DNA of 64,000 nt, from positions 310,001-374,000 of the forward strand of contig NZ_SOSI01000001.1 in NCBI RefSeq assembly GCF_029760855.1. The letters run 5' to 3'. Position numbers and translations under genes: made by a program. This DNA is from Erythrobacter litoralis. GTDB lineage: Bacteria; Pseudomonadota; Alphaproteobacteria; Sphingomonadales; Sphingomonadaceae. Shown here in pieces: positions 1 through 8,961 of the stretch. The notes beneath the pieces are model-generated. The model searched no databases. It was not told the origin of the DNA and saw only the letters and a list, made by a program, of their open reading frames with translations. How positions within the stretch are numbered: the stretch's first letter is position 1; each line of letters begins with the position of its first letter.

Positions 1-679
1 CGTGGGGGTCCAACCCCAGCGCTTCGATGCCTGCGCAATACCCATCGTACCGTTCGCGATACTGGCGCTGCGAGGAATTGGGATCGCCGACGAAAACGAT
101 GTGTCGCGCGCCGCCCTTGGCAAGGCGCTCGACGGCAAGGCGCCCCCCATCCAGATTGTCGGACCGCACCCACATCGCATCGTCGAAGGGCGAGCCCCAG
201 AAAGCGGTTGCCGGAGATCCCGCCGCGACCTCGCGGAAGTAATCCCATGCGGGCTCGTTCGTTGCGGTGCCGATTACCACCATCCCGTCGGCCTGCCGCC
301 GCGCGACGTAATGGCCGAACAGTTCGCTCTCCTCAGCCTGTACGGAAACCAACGCTTCGTAGCCGCGCTCCGCCGCGGCGGCGCAGGTGCTGCCGAGGAG
401 GCTGTAGTAGAACGGATTGATCGCAGCCGCGCCCTGCCCCGCCCTGCCGATGACGACGATGGCGATGGTACCCGTCTGCCCCCGGCGCAGGCCGGCGGCG
501 CGGGTATTGACGTGATAGCCCAGTTCTTTCGCAGCCTGCTCGACCCGCCGCCGCGTCGCCTCGGTAATGGTTTCCGATCCCGACAAGGCGCGGCTGACGG
601 TGGACTGACTTACCCCTGCCCGTTCCGCCACATCGATCGACGTAACGCGCTGCATCTGCTCCCGCTTTACTACCGTCAT
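1..679 (-). CDS. LacI-family transcriptional regulator (3' end outside window)
   Basis: An open frame runs from an ATG at 679 leftward off the window edge, giving at least 226 residues. The N-terminus holds a LacI-type helix-turn-helix (VAERAGVSQSTVSRAL, about residues 17-32) followed by the hinge sequence ELGYHVNTRAAGLRRG and the start of a periplasmic-binding-protein-like sensor domain with paired Rossmann segments (TIAIVVIG, DGMVVIGTATNE, HIVFVGDPNSSQRQY). The family binds operators as dimers and releases them on binding a sugar or related effector. It is divergent from the monooxygenase at 828, so that gene is the obvious candidate target. An alternative start is the ATG at 655. The effector cannot be told from sequence. 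Confidence 0.85.
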   Translation of the reverse strand, partial: MTVVKREQMQRVTSIDVAERAGVSQSTVSRALSGSETITEATRRRVEQAAKELGYHVNTRAAGLRRGQTGTIAIVVIGRAGQGAAAINPFYYSLLGSTCAAAAERGYEALVSVQAEESELFGHYVARRQADGMVVIGTATNEPAWDYFREVAAGSPATAFWGSPFDDAMWVRSDNLDGGRLAVERLAKGGARHIVFVGDPNSSQRQYRERYDGYCAGIEALGLDPH

Positions 680-719
680 AAGCTTGTCCGCGCCCCTCTA
701 TTCGGTCGCCTATACCACG

Positions 720-746
720 AGGCGAGCCATTGGCGAGGGCTCGCCT
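720..746. promoter_or_regulatory. 9-bp perfect inverted repeat in divergent LacI/monooxygenase promoter region
   Basis: AGGCGAGCC (720-728) and GGCTCGCCT (738-746) are perfect inverted copies separated by nine bases. The repeat lies between the start of the LacI-type gene (679) and the monooxygenase start (828). It could be an operator for the neighbouring regulator or a transcript hairpin. It lacks the central CG of classic LacI-family operators, so the assignment to this regulator is an inference. Confidence 0.4.
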
Positions 747-827
747 GAATAAGGGTTGCATACCGAAACGGAAGGTAGCGTACGTCCAAGCTATACGATA
801 AGCTCTGCGGCGGAAGAGGAGAGAACA

Positions 828-2330
828 ATGACATCGCAGGCCACCGATTACGACGTCCTGATCGTGGGTGCGGGCCTATCCGGGATCGGAATGGCTGCGC
901 ACATGAAGGAGAAGACGCCGGATCGCAGCTTCGCCATCGCCGAGCGGCGCGAGAACCTCGGCGGGACGTGGGACCTGTTCCGCTATCCGGGGGTCCGCTC
1001 CGACAGCGATATGCACACGCTGGGCTTCGAGTTCGAACCGTGGAAGCACGAGAAGTCCATCGCCGATGGGCCTGCGATCCTCGAATATCTCGAACGCATC
1101 GTGGACGAGCGCGACATCCGCCGCCACATCCGCTTCAGGCATACGGTAAAATCGGCCGACTGGCAGGAAGCCGATGCGCGCTGGCACGTGACGCTGGAAA
1201 ATGCGGAAGGCGAGCGCAAGCTGCTGACCGCGAACTTCCTCTATCTCGGTTCGGGCTATTACGACTACGACCAGCCGTACGATCCGGGGTTCGATTTCGG
1301 CGAATTCGAAGGCCGCGTGGTCCATCCGCAATTCTGGCCGGACGATCTCGAATATGCGGGCAAACAGGTCGTCGTCGTCGGATCGGGAGCGACGGCGGTC
1401 ACCATCGTTCCTTCGATGGCCGACAAGGCCGCGAAGGTCACGATGCTGCAACGTACGCCCACATGGATGTTCGGACGGCCGGCGAAAGACAAGTTTGCCA
1501 ACTTCATGCGCAAAATCTTCTCCGAAGAAACGGCGTATAAGATTACGCGATGGAAGAACGTGAAGATGCAGGACTTCATGTTCAAACGCGCGCGAACCAA
1601 ACCGGACAGGGTCAAGAAGGCGTTGTTCGACCACATCGAAAGCGTACTCGGTCCCGATTACGATCGCACCGCCTTCACTCCGCCCTATGATCCGTGGGAC
1701 CAGCGGCTCTGCCTCGTACCCGACAACGACCTGTTCGACGCGATGAATTCGGGCAAGGCGGCCATCGAAACCGGCCATATCGCCGCGTTCGAGAAAGGCG
1801 GTGTCCGCCTGAAGGATGGGCGTTTCCTCCCCGCCGACATCGTGGTGACGGCGACGGGCCTGAAGCTGGCAGTCGCCGGAAAGATCGCCGTTTCCGTTGG
1901 CGGAGTACCCGTCGATTTCTCCGAGCATTATTATTACAAGGGATGCATGTTCTCGAACATACCGAACCTTGCCGTGGTGTTCGGCTATCTCAACGCAAGC
2001 TGGACGTTGCGGGCAGACATCAATTCCGATTACGTCTGCCGCGTGCTGAACGAGATGGAGGCGAAAGGCGTCGACATCGCGGTTCCGGTCTTGCCTGAGG
2101 ACCATGATCTGGAAGACGACGACATCTTCGATTTCTCGTCCGGCTATATTCAGCGTTCGAAGCACATCATGCCGAAGAACGCGGTGAACTTCCCGTGGCG
2201 CCTCAATCAGGAATACGTGGTCGACCGCAAGCTCATGCGAACCGAACCAGTCGATGACGGCGTGTTGGCGCTGCGCAAATCCGAACGGGCCGACAGTGCG
2301 ATTTCGCGTCCCAGGGAAGCGGCGCTCTAG
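828..2330 (+). CDS. FAD/NADPH-dependent monooxygenase, Baeyer-Villiger type
   Basis: A 500-residue flavoprotein. The FAD-binding Rossmann motif VGAGLSG is at residues 13-19, the Baeyer-Villiger fingerprint FxGxxxHxxxW is present as FEGRVVHPQFW (160-170), and a second NADPH-binding Rossmann motif VVVVGSGATA follows at 181-190. These enzymes insert an oxygen atom next to a ketone carbonyl to give esters or lactones; some relatives are N-hydroxylases. The start at 828 is chosen because AGAGGAGAG precedes it at a good distance and FAD motif spacing is normal; an upstream in-frame ATG at 756 would add 24 residues of non-conserved sequence. It is divergent from a LacI-type regulator. The substrate is unknown. 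Confidence 0.85.
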   Translation: MTSQATDYDVLIVGAGLSGIGMAAHMKEKTPDRSFAIAERRENLGGTWDLFRYPGVRSDSDMHTLGFEFEPWKHEKSIADGPAILEYLERIVDERDIRRHIRFRHTVKSADWQEADARWHVTLENAEGERKLLTANFLYLGSGYYDYDQPYDPGFDFGEFEGRVVHPQFWPDDLEYAGKQVVVVGSGATAVTIVPSMADKAAKVTMLQRTPTWMFGRPAKDKFANFMRKIFSEETAYKITRWKNVKMQDFMFKRARTKPDRVKKALFDHIESVLGPDYDRTAFTPPYDPWDQRLCLVPDNDLFDAMNSGKAAIETGHIAAFEKGGVRLKDGRFLPADIVVTATGLKLAVAGKIAVSVGGVPVDFSEHYYYKGCMFSNIPNLAVVFGYLNASWTLRADINSDYVCRVLNEMEAKGVDIAVPVLPEDHDLEDDDIFDFSSGYIQRSKHIMPKNAVNFPWRLNQEYVVDRKLMRTEPVDDGVLALRKSERADSAISRPREAAL

Positions 2331-2363
2331 CCTTGTGGACCCGCGCGCCCTACGTGGCCATGC

Positions 2364-3125
2364 ATGACTGAAAAACAGCGCATCTACACCGCCGGCCTCG
2401 TGGTGATCGGCGATGAAATCCTGTCAGGCCGCACGCACGACAAGAACATCGCGCAGGTCGCAAGCTGGCTTCAGGTGCAGGGAATTCGGCTGTCCGAAGT
2501 GCGCGTCGTGGCGGACGTGGAAGAGCGGATCGTCGAAGCGGTGAATGCCTTGCGCGAGGAATACGATTATCTCTTTACCACCGGCGGGATCGGCCCGACG
2601 CATGACGATATTACGGTCGATGCGGTGGCGAAAGCGCTTGGCGTGCCGGTCGTGATCCATCCCGAAGCGCGCGCCATTCTAGAGCGCTACTATGCCGACA
2701 AGGGCGGCGTGAACGAAGGCCGCCTGCGTATGGCCCGCGTGCCCGACGGCGCGGAATTGATCCCCAACCGGATGAGCGGCGCGCCGGGCATCAAGATTGG
2801 CAATCTGCACATTATGGCCGGCGTGCCGCATATCACCGCGGGCATGCTCGATGCCCTGACCGGAACGCTGGAAGGCGGGGCGCCGCTGATTGCCGCGACG
2901 GTCGGCGGGTTCATTCCCGAAAGCGAGATTTCCGGCCTGCTTCGCGATTGCGAGAAGCGGCACGAGGACTGCCAGATAGGTAGCTACCCTTTTTTCCGCG
3001 AAGGCAAGGTCGGCGCGAACTTCGTCGTCCGCTCGACCGAGCAGGACGCGCTCGATGCCTGCATGGCCGATTTGTGCGAAGGACTGCACGCAGAGGGTTA
3101 TACCTTTGTCGAAGGCGGCATCTAA
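2364..3125 (+). CDS. CinA-like molybdopterin-binding domain protein (MoaB/Mog fold)
   Basis: A 253-residue protein starting MTEKQRIYTAGLVVIGDEIL, with the MoCF/CinA N-terminal signature (GDEILSGRT; TTGGIGPTHDDIT, roughly residues 70-85). It matches the N-terminal half of CinA and lacks the C-terminal nicotinamide-nucleotide amidase (PncC) domain, as is usual for the short form in alphaproteobacteria. The family has been linked to pyridine nucleotide repair and, by fold, to molybdopterin binding; the cellular role of the short form is not settled. It stands 33 bp after the monooxygenase gene and could be co-transcribed with it. Confidence 0.85.
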   Translation: MTEKQRIYTAGLVVIGDEILSGRTHDKNIAQVASWLQVQGIRLSEVRVVADVEERIVEAVNALREEYDYLFTTGGIGPTHDDITVDAVAKALGVPVVIHPEARAILERYYADKGGVNEGRLRMARVPDGAELIPNRMSGAPGIKIGNLHIMAGVPHITAGMLDALTGTLEGGAPLIAATVGGFIPESEISGLLRDCEKRHEDCQIGSYPFFREGKVGANFVVRSTEQDALDACMADLCEGLHAEGYTFVEGGI

Positions 3126-3183
3126 GCGGCTATTTTCTTAACCCGCGATGCCGTAAGGCCAGGTTCGTTCGGAGGGGGTTCGA

Positions 3184-6066
3184 ATGGAATGGCTGCTGAT
3201 CATATTGCTGGGGGCGGTATCCTACGCCTTTCATGATCGGCTGAAAAAAGCCGAAGCCCGGATAGACGAGCTGGAAGCGGCCCCCCGTGCCTATGCATAC
3301 CGAAGCGCCGACGCGCAGGAGTTCGTACGGCAGACGGACCTTGCGCCGGCGCCGGAACCCGAACCCGTGGTCGAGGAAGCCACTCGCGCAAATGAAGGGC
3401 TAGAAGAAACGCGAGTGGCCGAACCGGTCACATATCGATTTGGCAGCGTTTCGGAGTCCAATTCGGATCTACCGGAGGATAACGAAGAAGAGGTCGCTTC
3501 CCGACGTGCCTTCGATCCCGAAGACCTGTTCCGCAAGCTCGCCATCTGGCTCGGTGGCATAACGCTCGCGGTCGCCGGCGTGCTGCTGGTCCGCTATTCG
3601 ATAGATCAGGGATTGCTGACCCCGATCGTTCGGGTGTTCTTCGCCTTCCTGTTTGGCGTGCTGCTCCTCGCCGCCGCCGAACTGGCTTACCGCTTCGAAG
3701 CCCGCGTGCAGGATGAACGCGTACGTCAGGCGCTCGCCGGGGCCGGCCTCGCGACGCTCTACGCCGCCTTCTATCTGGCCGGAACGCAATACGGGCTGAT
3801 CGGGCAGACGGTCGCCTTTCTGGGACTTGCCCTCGTTACGGCAGCGGCCATCGGTCTATCCTTCCGCTTCGGCCTCCCGAGCGCGATCCTCGGGCTGGTA
3901 GGCGGCTTCGCCGCTCCGTTGCTGGTCGGTGGCGAAGAAGCGAACTTGCCGCTGCTTTCGCTCTATCTCGGCCTCGTGACGGCAGGCCTTGCCTATACGG
4001 GTCGGCGGCAGGGCCGATCATGGCTCGGTATCGCCGCTCTCGTCGGCGGACTTGGCTGGGGCGGCTTGCTTCTCTTGTCCAACGATTGGGGCGCGAGCGA
4101 AATCCTCGCCTTCGGATTGTACCTGCTGGTGCTCGGCTCCGTCGTACCCGCGCTGGTCGGCGGAGCCGCTTTCGAGCGGCCCGTACGGCTCGGCTCGGCA
4201 CTGGTCGCCAGCGTGCAGCTTGCGCTGATGGTGGAGCAGGCGGGCTTCGCACCGCTCGCATGGGGGCTTTACCTGTTGCTTGGGGCAGCGCTTGCCTTTT
4301 TCGCCTGGCGGCGGCTCGAATTACGCGGGGCGAATGTCGTCGCAGCGACCGTCGCGATCCTTCTTCTGGCGGCATGGCACGGATACGATCCACGTTTCTT
4401 CGCCGCCATCGCCGCCGCAATCGCTGTCCTCTTCGCAGGGGTTCCGCTCGCCGCGCTTTGGCGCGGGGTCTCGCGGCGTGTCGATCTGTTGCAGGTGGGC
4501 GCAGTACCGCTTGCCCTCAGCGCGGTCCTGCTCGGCAAGTTCTGCGATTTCGACGATGCCGCGATGCCGATGCTGGCGTTTGCCTTGACGACGCTGGCCG
4601 CCCTTCCGGCTGTGGGAACCTGGCTCCGCCGCGCCGATTTCGGCCGGGACACGGCTCTTCTTTGCGCCATCGTAGCAAGCCTAGCCTTCGCCGCTCTCCT
4701 TCTTGTGACGCCAAGCTGGAGCGCGCCCATCGCAGCAAGCGCGGTCGCTGGCGCACTGCTGGCTATTGCAATGCGGACGAGGACGGACGCCGCCGTCATA
4801 CTGGCGTCGGGTGCGGGTGCCGTCGTGCTCGCAAGCCTCATGGCGACGCCGGACTTCACCGGCGAGGCCGGGCGGCTGTACGGAGAGGTATCGGACGCTG
4901 ATAGGCTCCGCGCCGTCCTGCGTTGGTTGTCACCGACGGCGCTCCTCTCGGCGTTGGCGTGGAAGCTACCCGACAGGACAATTTCGCTTCTCGCCGAATG
5001 CGTGGCGGCGGTGCTCATCTACGGCACGCTGGCGCAGATTGCCTCGCCGTTATCGCTCGCTTGGATGGCTGCGCTGTCCGCCCTTGCGGCAGGGTTCGCC
5101 CTGCGCTCGCGTCCTGCCGCCGGCCTGACCTTCGCCGCCATCGCGGCTGGGTGGTCGGTCTGGCCTATCCTCCTGTGGTTCGGCCCCAATATAGAAACAC
5201 TGGGTGGCGCGTATGTGCGTGTCGGGGAATTGCCGAGCCTGCAGATGCTCGCATTGCGCGTGCTCCCGGTCCTGGCCTGCTTTGCGCTTCCTGTGTTCGG
5301 GCGGCTTTCCATCGGTTCAAAGGCCGCACCACGCGGGGCTCTCGCCGTCTTGCCGGCGCTGGTTATCGTTCACACGCTGTATCGGCAGGTGTTCGGCATC
5401 GATACCGTCACGCAGTTCGTCAGCCTCGGGTTGGCAGAGCGTACGGTCTGGGAAGGACTGCTGCTTGCCGTCGCTTGGTTGTCCGCGAGGGGTGCCGGGC
5501 GTTTGACGCCTTCAAACACGCTGGCGGCGGTCTTTGCCGGGGCGGCGCTTGCGCATTTCCTCGTCTATACCGGGCTAATGCACAATCCGCTCTGGACGCG
5601 GCAGGCCGTGGGTCCAGTGCCATTGGCGAACCTCGCGCTTGCCGCCTACACAGTGGCGATCGGCGCGGTCCTGTCGCTCAAACGCTGGGTCAGCGCGCCA
5701 CGCGGTGTGTTCGATGCGGCGGTCATGGCGCTCGTCACGTTCGGAGCGCTTACCTTGTTACGGCAGGCATTCGCCGGCTCGATCCTGATTAACGCGCCGC
5801 TCGGCCAGACCGAAGACCTGCTACGCTCGCTCCTCGGAATTGTCCTCGCGGTCGCGTTCCTCTCGCTGGGGAGCCGGCGGGGCGAACGGAGCTGGCGGCT
5901 CGGGTCGCTCGCGCTGATCCTGGTGACTGTGATCAAGGTGTTCCTGTTCGACACCGCCGGGCTCGAAGGTCTCGTCCGCATCGCCAGCTTCGTGGCGCTC
6001 GGGGCCAGCCTGATCGCGATCGGCTGGTTCTACTCCCGCCAGCTCAGGAGCAACCCCGCCGCTTAG
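3184..6066 (+). CDS. DUF2339 family large polytopic membrane protein
   Basis: A 960-residue protein with one N-terminal membrane segment (MEWLLIILLGAVSYAF), a charged, acidic linker to about residue 115, then a long run of some two dozen hydrophobic helices beginning at FRKLAIWLGGITLAVAGVLL. This architecture is that of DUF2339, whose function is not known. GGAGGGGGTTCG precedes the ATG. No catalytic motif is visible. The last four bases overlap the stop of a small convergent gene. Confidence 0.8.
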   Translation: MEWLLIILLGAVSYAFHDRLKKAEARIDELEAAPRAYAYRSADAQEFVRQTDLAPAPEPEPVVEEATRANEGLEETRVAEPVTYRFGSVSESNSDLPEDNEEEVASRRAFDPEDLFRKLAIWLGGITLAVAGVLLVRYSIDQGLLTPIVRVFFAFLFGVLLLAAAELAYRFEARVQDERVRQALAGAGLATLYAAFYLAGTQYGLIGQTVAFLGLALVTAAAIGLSFRFGLPSAILGLVGGFAAPLLVGGEEANLPLLSLYLGLVTAGLAYTGRRQGRSWLGIAALVGGLGWGGLLLLSNDWGASEILAFGLYLLVLGSVVPALVGGAAFERPVRLGSALVASVQLALMVEQAGFAPLAWGLYLLLGAALAFFAWRRLELRGANVVAATVAILLLAAWHGYDPRFFAAIAAAIAVLFAGVPLAALWRGVSRRVDLLQVGAVPLALSAVLLGKFCDFDDAAMPMLAFALTTLAALPAVGTWLRRADFGRDTALLCAIVASLAFAALLLVTPSWSAPIAASAVAGALLAIAMRTRTDAAVILASGAGAVVLASLMATPDFTGEAGRLYGEVSDADRLRAVLRWLSPTALLSALAWKLPDRTISLLAECVAAVLIYGTLAQIASPLSLAWMAALSALAAGFALRSRPAAGLTFAAIAAGWSVWPILLWFGPNIETLGGAYVRVGELPSLQMLALRVLPVLACFALPVFGRLSIGSKAAPRGALAVLPALVIVHTLYRQVFGIDTVTQFVSLGLAERTVWEGLLLAVAWLSARGAGRLTPSNTLAAVFAGAALAHFLVYTGLMHNPLWTRQAVGPVPLANLALAAYTVAIGAVLSLKRWVSAPRGVFDAAVMALVTFGALTLLRQAFAGSILINAPLGQTEDLLRSLLGIVLAVAFLSLGSRRGERSWRLGSLALILVTVIKVFLFDTAGLEGLVRIASFVALGASLIAIGWFYSRQLRSNPAA

Positions 6067-6242
6067 AGGTCCATATTGCCGTGGCGGTCCTGCTCGATAT
6101 CCTCGCGCAAGTTTCGGGCACCCTCTTCCGCCTTTCGATCCGTGGCGGCGCTCGAGTTGCGATTGCGGGCCCAAGCCCAGATGATGGCCGCGAACAGCAG
6201 CATCGGGGCGACGAAGTAGAGAATGGGTACCAGATTATCCAT
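6063..6242 (-). CDS. Small single-pass membrane protein (59 aa)
   Basis: A short frame encodes a 59-residue protein beginning MDNLVPILYFVAPMLLFAAI, with one hydrophobic helix (about residues 4-24) followed by a charged tail (RKAEEGARNLREDIEQ) likely to be helical and cytoplasmic. GAGGATCGTC precedes the ATG. It is convergent with the DUF2339 gene and overlaps its stop by four bases. Composition and codon use fit a real gene; I do not recognise a named family. Confidence 0.6.
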   Translation of the reverse strand: MDNLVPILYFVAPMLLFAAIIWAWARNRNSSAATDRKAEEGARNLREDIEQDRHGNMDL

Positions 6243-6325
6243 GACGATCCTCGATGACGGGTCTTAATATTTGTTGAGCTCGATCCTACAACGCCCGGCG
6301 CACCGCATCTTTCCGCACCCATGAC

Positions 6326-6358
6326 GCAAAAAGGGCCGGCGATCGCTCACCGGCCCTT
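6326..6358 (-). terminator. Rho-independent terminator after rplA
   Basis: Read on the minus strand, a 9-bp stem (AAGGGCCGG/CCGGCCCTT) with a ten-base loop is followed by a run of T (TTTTTGCG). It lies 25 bp past the rplA stop, at the end of the rplK-rplA unit. Confidence 0.75.
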
Positions 6359-6382
6359 CCATGATTACCATGAATGCGAGGC

Positions 6383-7075
6383 TTATGCGCCTTCGACCTC
6401 GGCGAGGTCGAGCTTGAGGCCCGGACCCATCGAGCTCGTCAGCGTGACCTTGCGGACATACTTGCCCTTCGCGCCGGCGGGCTTGGCCTTCACCACCGCA
6501 TCGGTCAGCGCCTTGAAGTTCGCCTTGATCGCCGCATCGTCGAACGAAAGCTTGCCGAGGCCCGAGTGAATAATGCCCTGCTTTTCCACACGGAATTCCA
6601 CCTGGCCGGCCTTGGCATCCTTCACCGCCTGTTCGACGTTCGGGGTTACCGTGCCGAGCTTGGGGTTCGGCATAAGGCCCTTGGGACCGAGCAGCTTGCC
6701 CAGCCGGCCGACCACGCCCATCATGTCGGGCGTCGCGATGATGCGATCGTAATCGAGATTGCCGTTCTGCATGTCTTCCATGAGATCTTCCGCACCGACC
6801 TTGTCGGCACCGGCGGCAGTCGCCTTCTCGGCATTGTCGCCACGAGCGAACACGGCGACCTTCACGTCCTTGCCCGTGCCCGAAGGCAGCGAGACCATGC
6901 CGCGCACCTGCTGATCGGCATGGCGCGGATCGACGCCGAGGTTCATCGCGACCTCGACCGTCTCGTCGAACTTCGCTTTGTGCTCGCGCAATGTGGCGAG
7001 CGCTTCGTCCACCGTGTAAAGCTTCTCGTTATCGAGCTTCGCGCGGGTCTGCTGCGTTTTCGTCTGCTTGGCCAT
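6383..7075 (-). CDS. rplA: 50S ribosomal protein L1
   Basis: A 230-residue protein starting [20 protein letters not shown], the normal length for L1. It contains the conserved core [30 protein letters not shown] (positions about 115-135) and the C-terminal [12 protein letters not shown]1 binds 23S rRNA at the mobile L1 stalk and, in many bacteria, represses its own operon by binding the L11 leader mRNA. The start at 7075 is chosen because the N-terminus matches the family; a longer open frame continues upstream into rplK in another reading frame. It follows rplK by four bases. Confidence 0.98.
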   Translation of the reverse strand: MAKQTKTQQTRAKLDNEKLYTVDEALATLREHKAKFDETVEVAMNLGVDPRHADQQVRGMVSLPSGTGKDVKVAVFARGDNAEKATAAGADKVGAEDLMEDMQNGNLDYDRIIATPDMMGVVGRLGKLLGPKGLMPNPKLGTVTPNVEQAVKDAKAGQVEFRVEKQGIIHSGLGKLSFDDAAIKANFKALTDAVVKAKPAGAKGKYVRKVTLTSSMGPGLKLDLAEVEGA

Positions 7076-7079
7076 CGGT

Positions 7080-7511
7080 TCAGCCCTCCACCACTTCAAG
7101 GCCCATCGAACGGGCGGACCCGGCAATGATTTTCATGGCCTGATCGACATCGTTCGCGTTCAGGTCGGCCATCTTGGCCTCCGCGATTTCCTTCACCTGG
7201 CTGGCCTTGATGGTCCCGGCCGAAACCTTGCCCGGCTCCTTCGAGCCCGACTTCAGCTTGGCAGCCTTCTTCAGGTAGTACGAAGCCGGCGGCGTCTTGG
7301 TGACGAAGGTGAACGAGCGATCGGCATAGACGGTGATGACCGTCGGGATCGGTGCGCTCTTTTCGAGATCCTGCGTGGCGGCATTGAACGCCTTGCAGAA
7401 TTCCATGATGTTCACGCCGCGCTGACCCAGTGCCGGGCCGATCGGGGGTGAGGGGTTGGCGGTGCCGGCAGGCACCTGCAGCTTGATATAGCCTTCGATT
7501 TTCTTGGCCAC
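7080..7511 (-). CDS. rplK: 50S ribosomal protein L11
   Basis: A 143-residue protein with the L11 hallmarks [20 protein letters not shown] and [15 protein letters not shown] near the N-terminus, and the rRNA-binding C-terminal domain after about residue 70. The start codon is GTG at 7511, preceded by AAAGGAGG at a good distance. L11 forms the base of the stalk with L10/L12 and 23S rRNA. rplK and rplA form a two-gene unit. The downstream rplJL-rpoBC genes usually found here do not follow in this window. Confidence 0.98.
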   Translation of the reverse strand: MAKKIEGYIKLQVPAGTANPSPPIGPALGQRGVNIMEFCKAFNAATQDLEKSAPIPTVITVYADRSFTFVTKTPPASYYLKKAAKLKSGSKEPGKVSAGTIKASQVKEIAEAKMADLNANDVDQAMKIIAGSARSMGLEVVEG

Positions 7512-7563
7512 GAGGGCCTCCTTTCACACTGTTCCCGCGCGCCCGGTATGGGCAAGGCGGGTC

Positions 7564-7594
7564 ATGATAAGCGGTCGAGCGGCCAACCGGTCAA
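7564..7594 (-). promoter_or_regulatory. Candidate promoter for rplK-rplA
   Basis: On the minus strand TTGACC (complement of 7589-7594) is followed 19 bases later by TATCAT (complement of 7564-7569), about 55 bp before the rplK start. The -35 box is close to consensus; the spacing is slightly long. The rest of the 416-bp gap between rplK and nusG (7512-7927) holds only this promoter and the nusG terminator; I see no convincing gene there. Confidence 0.4.
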
Positions 7595-7853
7595 AGGCTG
7601 GCCTTCCGCACGAATCCCGATGCTCTTGCTTGGGAAGCGGCGCACATAGCGGTTTGCCGCCGATTTGCAAGGCTGTTGGACGGAAGTTGGGGTACGCGCA
7701 GGACGGTTCCTATCGGATGGAACACATGGAGCGGGGTCTAAGGGGTAAAAGGAACAGGTTCGGTTTGGGCAGGTCATGGAGACACTGCTTAAAGAGCACG
7801 AGCGCGGTAGGAAATTCGCATGGCTTTGCCGCCGCTTTCAAAGAACGCGGAAT

Positions 7854-7894
7854 AAACGAAAAACCCCTCGCCGCCGGTCACGGCGCGAGGGGTT
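7854..7894 (-). terminator. Rho-independent terminator after nusG
   Basis: Read on the minus strand, AACCCCTCGC pairs with GCGAGGGGTT (10-bp stem) and is followed by TTTTTCGTTT. It lies about 35 bp past the nusG stop and separates secE-nusG from rplK-rplA, which are often read through in other bacteria. Confidence 0.85.
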
Positions 7895-7927
7895 CGAATT
7901 GGCAACCGCCCGCCGCAGCGGCGCGCC

Positions 7928-8464
7928 TTACTTGCTGAGTTCGACCTGTTCGAAGTCCAGTTCCACCGGCGTCGCGCGACCGAAGATCGAGACGGAGACC
8001 TTGACCTTCTGCTTGTCGAAATCGAGCTCTTCCACCAGACCGTTGAAGCTGGCGAAGGGGCCGTCCAGCACCTTGACCTGATCGCCGATTTCGTAATCGA
8101 CGTCGACCTGCTGCTTTGGCGCGGATTTCGCTTCTTCCACGCCGCCGAAATAGCGCGCGGCCTCTTTTTCCGAAATCGCCTGCGGCTTGTTGTTGTTGCC
8201 GAGGAAGCCGGTCACCTTCGGGGTGTTCTTGACGAGGTGATAGATATCGTCGGTCATGTTCAGCTTGGCCAGCACGTAGCCGGGCATGAACTTGCGTTCC
8301 GTCTGCACCTTCTTGCCGCGCTTGATCTCGGTCACCGTTTCGGTCGGGACTTCGACTTCCTCCACCCCTTCGGACAGGCCGAGCCGTTCCGCCTCGCTCA
8401 GGATGGAATCGCGGACCTTGTTCTCGAAACCGGAATAGGCGTGGATGATGTACCAGCGTGCCAT
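7928..8464 (-). CDS. nusG: Transcription termination/antitermination factor NusG
   Basis: A 178-residue protein, normal for the family. The NGN domain starts MARWYIIHAYSGFENKV and contains RKFMPGYVLAKL; the KOW domain near the C-terminus contains GDQVKVLDGPFASFNGLVEE. NusG binds RNA polymerase to suppress pausing and bridges to Rho or ribosomal protein S10. It lies 54 bp downstream of secE, the usual pairing. Confidence 0.98.
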   Translation of the reverse strand: MARWYIIHAYSGFENKVRDSILSEAERLGLSEGVEEVEVPTETVTEIKRGKKVQTERKFMPGYVLAKLNMTDDIYHLVKNTPKVTGFLGNNNKPQAISEKEAARYFGGVEEAKSAPKQQVDVDYEIGDQVKVLDGPFASFNGLVEELDFDKQKVKVSVSIFGRATPVELDFEQVELSK

Positions 8465-8518
8465 GTGTCTAACGTCTTACCCTGTCGAAATGTGTGCGGT
8501 TCGGTGAAAGCCTACGGC

Positions 8519-8725
8519 TCAGGCGATGGTCAGCAGCCAGCCGACGAACGTGCTGAACAGCGAATCCACCCCGAGGAAGAACAGCGAGAGGATGGTCATC
8601 ATGATGAACACGAAGATCGCCGTGCGGATCGTTTCCTCGCGGCTAGGCCACACGACCTTGCGGCCTTCGGCCTGGACCTGACGGATGAATTCCGCGGGGC
8701 TGGTCTTGTTCGTCTTCTCGGCCAT
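8519..8725 (-). CDS. secE: Preprotein translocase subunit SecE
   Basis: A 68-residue protein with the SecE signature: a short amphipathic N-terminus (EFIRQVQAEGRKVVWPSREE) and one C-terminal membrane helix (TAIFVFIMMTILSLFFLGVD). The VWPSREET motif is diagnostic. The start at 8725 gives the normal short form; a longer upstream frame is not conserved. SecE stabilises the SecY channel. No tRNA-Trp gene precedes it here, unlike in many bacteria. Confidence 0.95.
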   Translation of the reverse strand: MAEKTNKTSPAEFIRQVQAEGRKVVWPSREETIRTAIFVFIMMTILSLFFLGVDSLFSTFVGWLLTIA

Positions 8726-8961
8726 CGTGGACTTGCTCTCGCTCGAATATCGTCTCGTTTCTTCCGGGATGGGATCATCGCCGCCCCGATGCAAGATCGG
8801 GAGGGGCTTTATGATGCTCCGATGTCGGAAGACGGCAGCGCATGTAGGCCGGTGGGGCCGAAAAGGCAAGCGGGGGAACTTTCGCACGCGCGCCCTTTGC
8901 AAGCCGCGATTACGCCCCTAGCGTGCGGCGCGATAACCGGGACGAAAATTCGAGGGGTTCC

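Noticed and set aside
876-2165. Long minus-strand frame inside the monooxygenase gene
   Set aside because: Composition and lack of motifs mark it as a shadow of the flavoprotein gene.
7562-7777. Possible 71-aa gene between rplK and nusG
   Set aside because: No ribosome-binding site, Pro/Arg/Ser-rich shadow-like composition, and it overlaps the likely rplK promoter.
8726-8961. tRNA-Trp upstream of secE
   Set aside because: This is a common arrangement in bacteria, but no cloverleaf or CCA anticodon arm can be drawn here.
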